Shown in pieces: positions 1-6,466 of a stretch of 37,677 nucleotides of DNA. The notes beneath the pieces are model-generated. The model did no database searches and was not told the DNA's origin. It saw only the letters and a list, made by a program, of their open reading frames with translations. The stretch covers positions 1 to 37,677 of the forward strand of contig CAIULL010000285.1 of NCBI GenBank assembly GCA_903899985.1, written 5' to 3'. This DNA comes from an uncultured Schlesneria sp. GTDB taxonomy: Bacteria > Planctomycetota > Planctomycetia > Planctomycetales > Planctomycetaceae. Each line of letters begins with the position of its first letter. The stretch's first letter is position 1. Position numbers and translations under genes: made by a program.

Positions 1-1
1 G

Positions 2-166
2 GCCTTGACCAGGAAGGAACTCGAAGCGGTCCAGACATCAGTCACTCGAGGACGTCCCTTTGGCTCGACCGCATGGCAAGAAGCAACGGCTAAACAACTC
101 GGTCTCGAATCCACATTCCGCAACCGGGGCCGCCCGAAAAAGATGATTGATCACGATAATTCCTAG
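2..166 (+). CDS. REP-associated tyrosine transposase (RAYT), C-terminal fragment
   Basis: An open frame enters from the left edge and ends at TAG 164-166, giving 54 codons. The tail contains RGRPFGSTAWQEATAKQLGL followed by an R-N-RGRPKK segment. This layout, RGRPFG then LGLEST then RGRPRK, is the usual C-terminal end of Y1_Tnp (IS200-like, PF01797) transposases of the RAYT type. RAYTs act on REP palindromes through a HUH/tyrosine active site, which would lie upstream of the window, so catalytic integrity cannot be judged. Palindromes that could be its substrates occur at 855, 2563 and 3201. The family call is from remembered motif pattern; the link to the repeats is inference. Confidence 0.78.
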   Translation, partial: ALTRKELEAVQTSVTRGRPFGSTAWQEATAKQLGLESTFRNRGRPKKMIDHDNS

Positions 167-236
167 ATTATTGGACTTATCCCCTTTTCTTAACGGTATA
201 GCTGGTCCAACACAAATTCCTTGGGGAGGATAGCGC

Positions 237-626
237 ATGTTAGCTCCGGAAGTCGAAGAGTTTGCAAAATTGTTAATGCAATATGTGCGTGATGAGGCCA
301 TCACCTCCTGTGATATGTTACGGCGTCCTGACTGTAATTCATTGGTTGCGAAGCGATGGCATCAAAAAATGCAGTCTGGCCGTGTAGATGAACTGTTGAC
401 TGAGGCCATTTCCGACTGTGTGGACAGGACATTGTTTTATCTTCTGTACGCAATAGATGAAGGTCTGCTTCAACTCTCCTTCAAGTCGAGTTCAGGCAAA
501 GTAGTCGATCTTAGTTCGGATGGTAAATCAGTAATGAGTGGATGGTGTGCGGGGGGTGGCCAAGAAGATTGGAGGGCACGTTTCTCAAAGATGACCTTTA
601 ATGATGATTTGAAAGACCTGGAATAA
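237..626 (+). CDS. Hypothetical protein, possible immunity-type protein
   Basis: This 129-aa soluble protein has no signal peptide or membrane segment. The start ATG at 237 has a good ribosome binding site (GGAGG at about 223-227). Its middle holds a helix-like stretch around LFYLLYAIDEGLLQLSF (about residues 62-79), and the C-terminus carries two Trp residues in W-x-C/W-R-A contexts and ends acidic. I do not recognise a named family. The gene is the first of a series of short, stand-alone, same-strand genes, at least two of which belong to families known as polymorphic-toxin immunity proteins, so an immunity role is plausible by context only. No toxin gene lies upstream; the RAYT tail ends 70 bp before the start. 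Confidence 0.7.
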   Translation: MLAPEVEEFAKLLMQYVRDEAITSCDMLRRPDCNSLVAKRWHQKMQSGRVDELLTEAISDCVDRTLFYLLYAIDEGLLQLSFKSSSGKVVDLSSDGKSVMSGWCAGGGQEDWRARFSKMTFNDDLKDLE

Positions 627-663
627 ACTACTCGGTAGCTAATGGACCACGGACCACGACCAC

Positions 664-736
664 GGGGACACAGCTTTACTTTGGATTAATCGGGTACATC
701 GCCTACGAAAGACTCCACTCCGGGGACACAGCTTTT
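664..736 (+). repeat. Two copies of the GGGGACACAGCTTT motif
   Basis: The 14-base motif GGGGACACAGCTTT occurs at 664-677 and again at 722-735. Two further close copies lie at 1703-1717 and 1752-1763. The first copy is preceded by a run of short direct repeats (GGACCAC, CACGACCACG). Repetition of a G-rich head in the same orientation between genes fits a degenerate REP-type family, separate from the GGGGACAG palindromes. Confidence 0.6.
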
Positions 737-854
737 GTGTTGGTTGAGCGACGCAGTGCGAGAGTAAGAGGTGGAAGAAAACGCTAAAGCGTGATGCGCA
801 GAATGGCTGGCGCGAACTGGGTAGATCTGGTATTTTAGGCGAACTCATTCTTTG

Positions 855-910
855 AAAGGGGACAGGTCCATTAATGACGAAATCAGGTGGTGCAGATCCG
901 GGTCCCCTTT
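855..910. repeat. REP-like palindrome, copy 1
   Basis: The left arm AAAGGGGAC (855-863) and right arm GTCCCCTTT (902-910) are perfect 9-bp complements enclosing about 38 bases. After the left arm comes AGGTCCATTAATGACGAAAT, closely matched by the interior of the copy at 2563. After the right arm comes TCTTCGGCCG, matched after the half-copy at 1945. It lies immediately 5' of the double-CXXCG gene. Confidence 0.75.
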
Positions 911-935
911 TCTTCGGCCGATAACAGGATTCGGC

Positions 936-1538
936 ATGAATTTCTACAATATCATAGACAACACCTCGTACGAGGGAAAATGGACTATGGCGATTTCCAT
1001 CCATTCTCGCTCCCGTTTGATTGAATGGTGCTGCCCTGATTGCGGTGCAGCCGATTCGTATCCGGCAGGCGCGTTTGATGTAACGGTTGAAGGCGGCAAC
1101 GCTTACCCTGACATTCTTGGTTGCGGCGCTTACCCTTTGATGATCGTTTCCAGTCGAGTAATTGCCTCGTGGGAACAAAATGATATTGGACCGTTTGTAA
1201 AGTTCCCGGTTGGGGTAGCAGCCGCACATGAGACGATGCTGCGGTCAAAAGATGCTCCGCAATATTATCGGGTTGAGATCGCAGGAGATGTGAAGGTGGA
1301 TATTCCCCGTAGTGGCGGGAAAATCTCGCAATACTGTGCCCGATGCGGACAATTTAGCATTGAATCGTTCACCCTTAAGAAAAAGGCAATATTCGCCGGC
1401 TCGTGGGATGGCAGTCCTCTCTTTCGAGACAAACGCCTTTTTCCCAGAGTCATTTTCTGTACGGAAACAGTTAAGCAACTTGCTGAAAAGGAGAAACACA
1501 CAAATTTTCACTTTGAAGGAATGCTCCCAACCTCGTAA
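936..1538 (+). CDS. Double-CXXCG motif protein (SitI6-like immunity family)
   Basis: This is a 200-aa soluble protein. Two knuckles are visible, C33-P-D-C36-G and C134-A-R-C137-G, each of the CXXCG form that defines the Myxococcus 'double-CXXCG motif' family, known as immunity partners (SitI6) of Sit polymorphic toxins. The four Cys probably hold one Zn or other metal ion. I chose ATG 936 (MNFYNI...) because an AGGA lies about 8 bases upstream; the frame stays open back to 852, but that extension encodes the REP palindrome at 855-910. No toxin gene is adjacent, so this appears to be an orphan immunity gene. Family assignment rests on the spacing of the two knuckles and overall length; the cognate toxin is unknown. 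Confidence 0.75.
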   Translation: MNFYNIIDNTSYEGKWTMAISIHSRSRLIEWCCPDCGAADSYPAGAFDVTVEGGNAYPDILGCGAYPLMIVSSRVIASWEQNDIGPFVKFPVGVAAAHETMLRSKDAPQYYRVEIAGDVKVDIPRSGGKISQYCARCGQFSIESFTLKKKAIFAGSWDGSPLFRDKRLFPRVIFCTETVKQLAEKEKHTNFHFEGMLPTS

Positions 1539-1702
1539 AAATTTACCAACAAAGGGGGCACACCTTTTTCATGAGTTCAGCACGAGTATCTTCGTGGCTG
1601 GGGACTCACTGTGTGTCCCTCGATGTTAGGGACATTGACTTTTCTGCTTATTCCACCAAATTCCCGAACGGCATCAAATGGAAGCCGAGGACCACAGACC
1701 AC

Positions 1703-1763
1703 AGGGACACAGCTTTTTCGTGGCTTCAAGCGAAGCGTTGTGAATGTCCACGGGGACACAGCA
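1703..1763 (+). repeat. Two more copies of the GGGACACAGC motif
   Basis: AGGGACACAGCTTTTT starts at 1703 and GGGGACACAGCA at 1752. The first copy is bracketed by CCAC and CGTGG, and the second by CCAC and CGTGA, so each could fold weakly. They match the motif at 664 and 722. Confidence 0.55.
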
Positions 1764-1883
1764 TGTTCGTGATTTGGATGACTTCGATTGCTGCGGCCAC
1801 CTGGCGACCTTCAGACGAACTTCCGTCGTAACCGTCGCACCCGAATCGAGTTAAAGTACAATCCTTCTGCAACCGGAAACGCT

Positions 1884-1904
1884 CACTGCACGCAACGTGC
1901 AGTG
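1884..1904. repeat. Perfect short hairpin
   Basis: CACTGCACG (1884-1892) and CGTGCAGTG (1896-1904) are perfect complements around a CAA loop. There is no T-tract, so it is not a usual intrinsic terminator. It sits among REP fragments and is followed by TGTCCCC. Confidence 0.7.
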
Positions 1905-1944
1905 TCCCCGCGGTTGAGGGTTTGAGGATTTTAACGTGAACATA

Positions 1945-1970
1945 CCTGGACCCGTCCTCTTTTCTTCGCC
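1945..1970 (+). repeat. Right-half REP element
   Basis: CCTGGACCCGTCCTCTTTTC with the following TTCGCC matches the right ends of the palindromes at 855-910 and 3201-3238. No matching left arm is present, so the copy is truncated. It ends 10 bases before the SMI1/KNR4 gene start. Confidence 0.5.
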
Positions 1971-1979
1971 GGTTGAGCT

Positions 1980-2537
1980 ATGAATTGCATCGAACAGATA
2001 TCGGAACTTCTTGATCGAGTACCTCGGCCACCGGAAGACTCAATTCCTTCTGGGGTCACTGCTAATGAGATTGCAAAATTTGAAGAGCGAACGGGGATAA
2101 AACTCCCCTTCATGCTACGAAGTTGGCTGAGTCTTACGAATGGCCCGTGCGTTGGGCCGGGTGGATTCTACGGTATTCATCCGCTTCGATCCTACTTGGA
2201 CATTGAAGAATTCTTGGGCCGGTTTCCTGTTTGGATGACGAGACAATGGATTCCTGTGGCGGGTGACGGCTGCGGCAATCATTACATAATTCCTACGCAA
2301 AACGAATTCGGCCTTGGTTATCCTGTCATATTCATTGATATGGGGCTCGCGGCTGATTCACCAAGCTTTCTCGTTGCGTCAGATCTAGCGCATTTCATTG
2401 TCGGTGTGTTGCGGAAGGAATTTGGTGACACTGGCTGGCCGTTCAAGCGGGAAATAACACTGGAATTCGACCCTCGAATTTCAGACTATCACACAGTTAA
2501 ATTCCCTTGGGGGTATCCGCAGGGCAATCGAATTTAG
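1980..2537 (+). CDS. SMI1/KNR4 (SUKH) family protein, probable immunity protein
   Basis: This 185-aa soluble protein starts at ATG 1980. The segment at about residues 27-55 (TANEIAKFEERTGIKLP, then LRSWLSLTNGP) is the signature N-terminal half of the SMI1/KNR4 fold: a helix with conserved E, the LP turn, and the NG that opens the sheet. A later segment with GDGCGN and a C-terminal SFLVASDLAHFIVGVL helix fits the rest of the fold. Bacterial SUKH proteins are mostly immunity proteins that bind and neutralise nuclease and deaminase toxins of contact-dependent or Sit/Rhs systems. Context supports this role, but no toxin gene is present next to it. The start is followed by normal coding sequence; REP debris lies directly upstream and a complete REP lies 26 bases downstream. 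Confidence 0.85.
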   Translation: MNCIEQISELLDRVPRPPEDSIPSGVTANEIAKFEERTGIKLPFMLRSWLSLTNGPCVGPGGFYGIHPLRSYLDIEEFLGRFPVWMTRQWIPVAGDGCGNHYIIPTQNEFGLGYPVIFIDMGLAADSPSFLVASDLAHFIVGVLRKEFGDTGWPFKREITLEFDPRISDYHTVKFPWGYPQGNRI

Positions 2538-2562
2538 TTTTCGAGCAGAGTAGGTAGACATT

Positions 2563-2614
2563 AAAAGGGGACAGTTCCATAAATGAAATAAAAACAACTG
2601 GACTGTCCCCGTTT
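2563..2614. repeat. REP-like palindrome, copy 2
   Basis: Left arm AAAAGGGGACAGT (2563-2575) pairs with right arm ACTGTCCCCGTTT (2602-2614) at 12 of 13 positions. The interior TCCATAAATGAAAT resembles copy 1, and AACAACTGGAC before the right arm recurs in the copy at 3201. It sits between the SMI1/KNR4 gene and the next small gene. Confidence 0.8.
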
Positions 2615-2660
2615 ATTCAGTCTAGGGATGCAGTATTGAGAAGCCAAGGGTGGGATTTAG

Positions 2661-2741
2661 GTGGCACTTGACGGGCGTGCCAGTAAGCCGCTTCTTAAAG
2701 AACTTGATCGTTTGGGAATTCCCTATACTGGAGGAAATTGA
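2661..2741 (+). pseudogene. Possible C-terminal relic of a toxin gene
   Basis: A 26-codon open frame begins directly after a TAG at 2658-2660 and ends at TGA 2739-2741, only five bases before the ATG of the next gene. It encodes a segment with LLKELDRLGIPYTGG. This coding-like tail, ending just before a probable immunity gene, has the spacing expected of a toxin 3' end followed by its immunity gene. No upstream toxin domain is present. I cannot assign the tail to a toxin family; the idea rests on position and on its coding-like composition. Confidence 0.3.
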
Positions 2742-2746
2742 AAAGC

Positions 2747-3178
2747 ATGTCCGCGACACGAGACGATTTTGAACATTGGCTGTGTGAGATGGATGATAGT
2801 CTCAAGGAATTCATCAACGTTTTGCCGACCGATGTTTCCACGAAATTGGACTACTCCGCTGAATCGCTTTCGCATTTAGAGGGTTGGTTGCTGACAAACT
2901 ACAGGAGAGTCGATGAAATTCTCAAGGAATCCGAAAGAGAGATGCTAGACATGGTGGCTCGCTACGTTGGTGAAACGTTACGAAAGAATTTGGGCGGCAT
3001 TTGGAACATTGACCTAAAGAATAAAAAAAATGTGTACTACCGAATGCCTGTGATTGAAAAGCGAGGTTGTTGGACCGAATGCCCTGTCACGCTCGTCACC
3101 GCCTCTACGGATCGGAGAAGTGGCAGTTTCATGACGGAAGTACTCAAGTCACTTGCGAGTCGATACGGTATCGCTTGA
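2747..3178 (+). CDS. Conserved hypothetical protein, probable immunity-type
   Basis: This 143-aa soluble acidic protein starts at ATG 2747, 12 bases after GGAGG (2730-2734); an in-frame TTG at 2738 is too close to that site. The N-terminal half is helical with DFEHWLCEMDD and LEGWLLTNYRRVDEIL. The middle holds MVARYVGETLRKNLGGIW, and the C-terminal part has CPVTLVTASTDRRSG. I recall this helical-plus-GGxW layout from widespread short bacterial proteins without a characterised function, but cannot name a family with certainty. The setting, an array of stand-alone small genes with a possible toxin tail five bases upstream, suggests an immunity role. That is inference. Confidence 0.75.
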   Translation: MSATRDDFEHWLCEMDDSLKEFINVLPTDVSTKLDYSAESLSHLEGWLLTNYRRVDEILKESEREMLDMVARYVGETLRKNLGGIWNIDLKNKKNVYYRMPVIEKRGCWTECPVTLVTASTDRRSGSFMTEVLKSLASRYGIA

Positions 3179-3200
3179 ACTGTAAAGAGAAGATGAAAGA

Positions 3201-3238
3201 AAATGGGACAGGATAAAACAACTGGACCTGCCCCCTTT
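3201..3238. repeat. REP-like palindrome, degenerate copy 3
   Basis: AAATGGGACAGG (3201-3212) pairs imperfectly (10 of 12) with CCTGCCCCCTTT (3227-3238). The interior AACAACTGGA matches copy 2, and GCTTCGCC follows as in the half-copy at 1945. Confidence 0.65.
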
Positions 3239-3291
3239 GCTTCGCCATTTCCGGGAATCAAACCCAATTTCTCGCAAAGGTGAGAAACCCA

Positions 3292-3792
3292 ATGACTGAC
3301 AAAACGTAGGATGTTGAAGCTCTTACAGCTATCTTCCGTGGGCTCGGCGCAGTTGATGCCGAATCATGGGCAAAATCGCAGGCTGAGGAGCAGATTCCAC
3401 AGCTCGCAATTTTTCTGTTTCTAAAATTGGCGGCATCGCCAATTTGTCATCTCCAAGATCATCAAGGATTGAGAGAAATTCTTCGGCGAGAAGGTAGCAA
3501 AAAGGCGCTTACAGCCTTGAATGCCCTTAGCGCTGCTTATGACGGGTCGGTTTTCGACGTTCTCCAAATCGTTCGCGCCGTCCTCTGCGATTACCTGACC
3601 GGAATGTCGTTTCTCCTTGACGACACCGCTTCTTCGCGATTCTCGGATTGGCCTTTCGCACAGTCACTCGACCGCATCCACTGGGCTTTATTCCAGACAG
3701 ACGAGAGTGGAGCCCCTTTCAAGCGACTTACTGGCCTCCATGAGACGGTAAGAGAATTCCTTCCAAAAACTTGCGACGATGTAAAATCGTAA
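3292..3792 (+). pseudogene. Conserved hypothetical gene interrupted by TAG at codon 6
   Basis: ATG 3292 follows an AAGGTGAG ribosome binding site (3277-3284) and opens a frame M-T-D-K-T, then TAG (3307-3309). The same frame is then open to 3792 and clearly codes: a DVEALTAIFRGLGAVDAESW segment directly after the stop, then QIPQLAIFLFLKLAASPICH. The good ribosome site and the coding quality immediately after the stop indicate that the native gene began at 3292 (166 codons including the stop position). A CAG to TAG change is the simplest explanation. Restart at TTG 3427 would lose 45 residues and has no ribosome site. Function is unknown; the rest of the island suggests an immunity-type protein. 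A sequencing error is the alternative. Confidence 0.7.
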
Positions 3793-4124
3793 TGGTTCAG
3801 GACCCGGGTCTTCGTCACCACCAAGGGCACATCTATGAAGTACGGATTGTCAGGCCGATGAGAAATAGAAAATGTTTTCCAGGCCGGTTGTGTTGATTCT
3901 TTTCGCCGTCAGCTGCGACCATCTGGAATCAGGGCAAACTGGCAAAATCAGCCGAAAATATGCCTGATCTGAGGCTCTTCTTTTCGCAGATTGACAGGGA
4001 ATAGGGTTAATAACCCCTATTGACGCAATTTTTGCCGATTCCTATAACCCCGCCCGCCAGGGATGTCGGTGCCCGTACGGGCTTGAGTTACAGTTCGGTT
4101 TCACTTCCGATTCGGAGACAGATC
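3793..4124. other. 332-bp intergenic stretch before the foldase gene
   Basis: I see no gene in 3793-3990. From 3991 there is TTGACA, followed by a near-perfect palindrome (4000-4021) that pairs AATAGGGTTA with TAACCCCTATT, allowing one bulged C. This could be an operator overlapping a promoter for the downstream gene; no convincing -10 box at standard spacing was found. The foldase frame is open back to TTG 4020, inside the palindrome. Confidence 0.45.
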
Positions 4125-5255
4125 ATGGGTGAAGGGAATCACCTGTCGGCACCGGGTGCCGTAGGCCAGACCAAGGGACGCTGGACAATGTTGTTTGGAG
4201 GCACGATTGCTGCCGTCCTGGCAACGGGAATGCTGATGCAGTACGTGCGCAGCCCGTCCTCAAAAGCTGCAACAGATCCTCCAGCAGGACAGGCACGAGT
4301 CGGTAGCTCCGGCAAGAAGCCAGAAGTCCTTGCTCGCGTCGACAAAGACTCGATCACCTATGACACCGTCGCCGAAGAATGCGTCAAGCGTTATGGTCGC
4401 GAAGTTCTGGACGATCTGATTCACCGGCTGATCATTCAGCAGGCCTGTGAAGCAAATCAGATTAACGTCAGCGAACAAGAAATTTCTGACGAAATCGGAC
4501 GGATCGCCAAGCGATTCCATCTGGATGTGAACCAGTGGCTGCAGATGTTGCAGGCCGAACGGAACATCTCGCCGATTCAATACCGTCAAAGCGTGATCTT
4601 CCCGATGCTGGCTCTGAAGAAGCTGGCCGGTGAAGAAGTTGACGTGACGGAAAAGGACATTAACGAAGCATTCGTTCGTAATTATGGTCCACGTGTGAAA
4701 GCACGCATGATCATGTTCGACAACCAGCGCCGTGCTCAAGCGGGTTGGGACCAGTTGAAGAACAATCCAGACGACTTCGAAACGCTTGCTGCCAAGCTTT
4801 CGATTGATCCGAACAGTCGGGCACTCGGCGGACAGATTCCTCCGATTCCACGCTTCAACGGCAACGAGCAACTGGAAAACGCCGCGTTCCGCCTGAAGAA
4901 AGACGAAATCTCGGGGGTCATCGAAGTCGGGCCAAGTCGCTATGTCGTCCTCAAATGCGAAGGCCGCACCGAGCCGGTCGTGACCGACATTGATGAAGTT
5001 AAGAGTGTGCTGTACGACGAACTGAAGGAATCAAAGATTCAAGCCGACGTCGCCAAGATCTTCGAGAAATTGAAGAAGGAAACGATTGTCGACAACTACC
5101 TGACACAAACTTCGAACCGTCCGGAACGTAATGCGTCGGCCTCGGGGCCCGTCGGTGGTGCCGTTCAGCCCACGAGCGGAACGCAGTCCAAGGCGAATTC
5201 GTCTCCAGCTCGTTCATCAAATGCGGCGGCACCTGCGAAGACCAGCCGCAACTGA
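4125..5255 (+). CDS. Membrane-anchored parvulin-type peptidyl-prolyl isomerase (SurA/PpiC-like)
   Basis: This is a 376-aa protein. A membrane segment (about residues 20-40, MLFGGTIAAVLATGMLMQYV) is followed by a Ser/Gly/Pro linker. A SurA-N-like helical chaperone region (about 69-180) comes next, then a PpiC parvulin domain (about 191-279) with the family marks ARMIMF, FETLAAKLSID and GGQIPPIPRF. The C-terminus is a low-complexity Ser/Ala/Pro tail. It should sit in the membrane facing the periplasm and assist folding of exported proteins. ATG 4125 has GGAG 7 bases upstream; the TTG at 4020 has no ribosome site, and an extension from it would put a long leader before the anchor. A strong terminator follows at once, so the gene is monocistronic. 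The parvulin call is firm; the substrate is unknown. Confidence 0.9.
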   Translation: MGEGNHLSAPGAVGQTKGRWTMLFGGTIAAVLATGMLMQYVRSPSSKAATDPPAGQARVGSSGKKPEVLARVDKDSITYDTVAEECVKRYGREVLDDLIHRLIIQQACEANQINVSEQEISDEIGRIAKRFHLDVNQWLQMLQAERNISPIQYRQSVIFPMLALKKLAGEEVDVTEKDINEAFVRNYGPRVKARMIMFDNQRRAQAGWDQLKNNPDDFETLAAKLSIDPNSRALGGQIPPIPRFNGNEQLENAAFRLKKDEISGVIEVGPSRYVVLKCEGRTEPVVTDIDEVKSVLYDELKESKIQADVAKIFEKLKKETIVDNYLTQTSNRPERNASASGPVGGAVQPTSGTQSKANSSPARSSNAAAPAKTSRN

Positions 5256-5292
5256 GTTCGTTCACCTGCTGTCAATACCGAGAATCCCAGCG

Positions 5293-5328
5293 GCGAGTCT
5301 CCGATCAGATCGGAGACTCGCTTTTTTT
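5293..5328 (+). terminator. Rho-independent terminator
   Basis: GCGAGTCTCCGATC pairs perfectly with GATCGGAGACTCGC across 5293-5321 (a single A lies at the centre of the palindrome) and is followed by seven T (5322-5328). It ends the foldase gene and touches the stop codon of the convergent peptidase gene. Confidence 0.92.
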
Positions 5329-6340
5329 ATTCCCCCAGCAGTATCGATTCGAAATCGGTAAACCGTGGTGGAATGGGGTCGCCTCTTCGAAGCCGTTCGA
5401 CGTCACTTTCATCACCAGGATTCAGAAACTGCAAATGCAATTTCGAGGTTTTTTCTTTCTCTGGGGATTTGCGCATGACGCAGGCGACTACGGAAGATAG
5501 ACCAAGAACCTGAAACCGACCGCTTTCGACTCCGTACTGCAGCGCCGTCCCCTCATCGATTCCAAATCCAATCAGATCGGGATGTTGTTCGAGCACCGTT
5601 TGAAGCCTGATCATCCGGTTTCGTTTAATAAAATGCTGGTCGATGACGGCACCGGGGATCAGGTCGAATCCTTGCCCCATGGTCGGCTGGTCCCGGCCTC
5701 CAGCGATCATCACTCGCGACATCACCGCAGCGCCGGCTGACGTTCCGCCGATCACACCATTCCGGCCCAGCAATTCCTTCAGCCGTGATTCGACGCGTGT
5801 TCGGCCATACCAGCCGGCTAACCAGGTCTGTTGTCCGCCCCCCAGCCAAACACCTGTTGCTGTTTCCAGCACGCGAGAGAATTCCGGATTATCCGCCTCG
5901 GTTCGAGATTCTGTGTGCAGAACGTCAACGGATTTAACATCGTACAGTAACCACGAATCACGATAGTGAGCACGTGACTGCTGGTCGATCGATCCTGCGG
6001 GGATCACAACAATCCTGGCATCGCGTCCGCCTGCCAGGTCGACAAAACGCTGACGGATCTGTTCTGATAACTGACCCCCGCCAGCGATCAGCAGTGTCCC
6101 CCCCGAAACAGCGACATTGACGGGAGGCCGGTCTTCAATCCGTGCGACACGACGGTAGATTTCGGCACGGACATACACGCCGGCTCCGATTGTCATGAGG
6201 GCGGTCACTGCCCAAAAGACAAAACGTCGACGCGGTACCCGCCATCCACGCCGTTTGAAAATCCGTGCTTCCGCAAACCAGTGTCGACCGAGCCATGAAA
6301 TTGCAGGAAAATTCCAACGAGTCTTCTGATGAACAGACAT
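5327..6340 (-). CDS. Cyanophycinase-like S51-family peptidase, membrane-anchored
   Basis: This is a 337-aa protein. A single N-terminal membrane helix (about residues 40-59) precedes a peptidase S51 / class-I glutamine-amidotransferase-like domain. The domain opens with SGGTLLIAGGGQ and continues with RIVVIPAGS, GVWLGGGQQTWLAG and the nucleophile elbow GGTSAGAA (Ser at about 202). DQHFIKRNR (His at about 236) and GFGIDEGTA follow. Cyanophycinases cleave beta-Asp-Arg dipeptides from cyanophycin; related S51 enzymes are dipeptidases. No cyanophycin synthetase is in the window, so the substrate is open. I chose ATG 6340 (MSVHQK), preceded by AAGGGAG; ATG 6385 in frame lacks a ribosome site. It faces sixA divergently. 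Confidence 0.85.
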   Translation of the reverse strand: MSVHQKTRWNFPAISWLGRHWFAEARIFKRRGWRVPRRRFVFWAVTALMTIGAGVYVRAEIYRRVARIEDRPPVNVAVSGGTLLIAGGGQLSEQIRQRFVDLAGGRDARIVVIPAGSIDQQSRAHYRDSWLLYDVKSVDVLHTESRTEADNPEFSRVLETATGVWLGGGQQTWLAGWYGRTRVESRLKELLGRNGVIGGTSAGAAVMSRVMIAGGRDQPTMGQGFDLIPGAVIDQHFIKRNRMIRLQTVLEQHPDLIGFGIDEGTALQYGVESGRFQVLGLSSVVACVMRKSPEKEKTSKLHLQFLNPGDESDVERLRRGDPIPPRFTDFESILLGE

Positions 6341-6466
6341 GATCTCCCTTTTGATTCCAGCGAACGTGGCGGAGAGAAAAGACATGATGTCTATAATAAT
6401 ATCGTCGGAAGTGACGTTGAAAAGTGGTGATTTCGAAATTTCTCAACAAAATCTGATGGCGAATGA

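Larger units (their letters stand above)
627..935. other. 309-bp repeat-bearing intergenic stretch
   Basis: No convincing gene lies here. The stretch holds two copies of a GGGGACACAGCTTT motif (664-677 and 722-736) and one complete REP-like palindrome (855-910). The short open frame that crosses it on the minus strand is built from these repeats. The + strand from about 745 to 853 is open in one frame (ends at a TGA at 851-853, encoding a basic tail like GWRELGRSGILGELIL). It could be a gene relic but has no recognisable similarity. Confidence 0.6.
1539..1979. other. 441-bp intergenic stretch with repeat debris
   Basis: I see no gene. The stretch contains two GGGACACAGC copies (1703-1717, 1752-1763), a perfect 9-bp hairpin (1884-1904) directly followed by TGTCCCCGCGG, and a right-half REP element (1945-1970) ending 10 bases before the next start. 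The + strand frame from 1571 to 1831 is open but consists of repeat sequence and has no family resemblance. Confidence 0.6.

Noticed and set aside
639-1229. Long minus-strand open frame of 196 codons
   Set aside because: It is composed of repeat sequence and the antisense of the double-CXXCG gene; no ribosome site or family resemblance.
1571-1831. Plus-strand open frame of 86 codons
   Set aside because: It runs through two GGGACACAGC repeats and has no coding character; treated as repeat debris.
1-3800. CRISPR array or prophage
   Set aside because: Repeats are few, unevenly spaced and not separated by uniform spacers; no phage structural, integrase or cas genes are present.
4260-4871. Minus-strand open frame of 203 codons
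   Set aside because: It is fully antisense to the well-supported parvulin gene.
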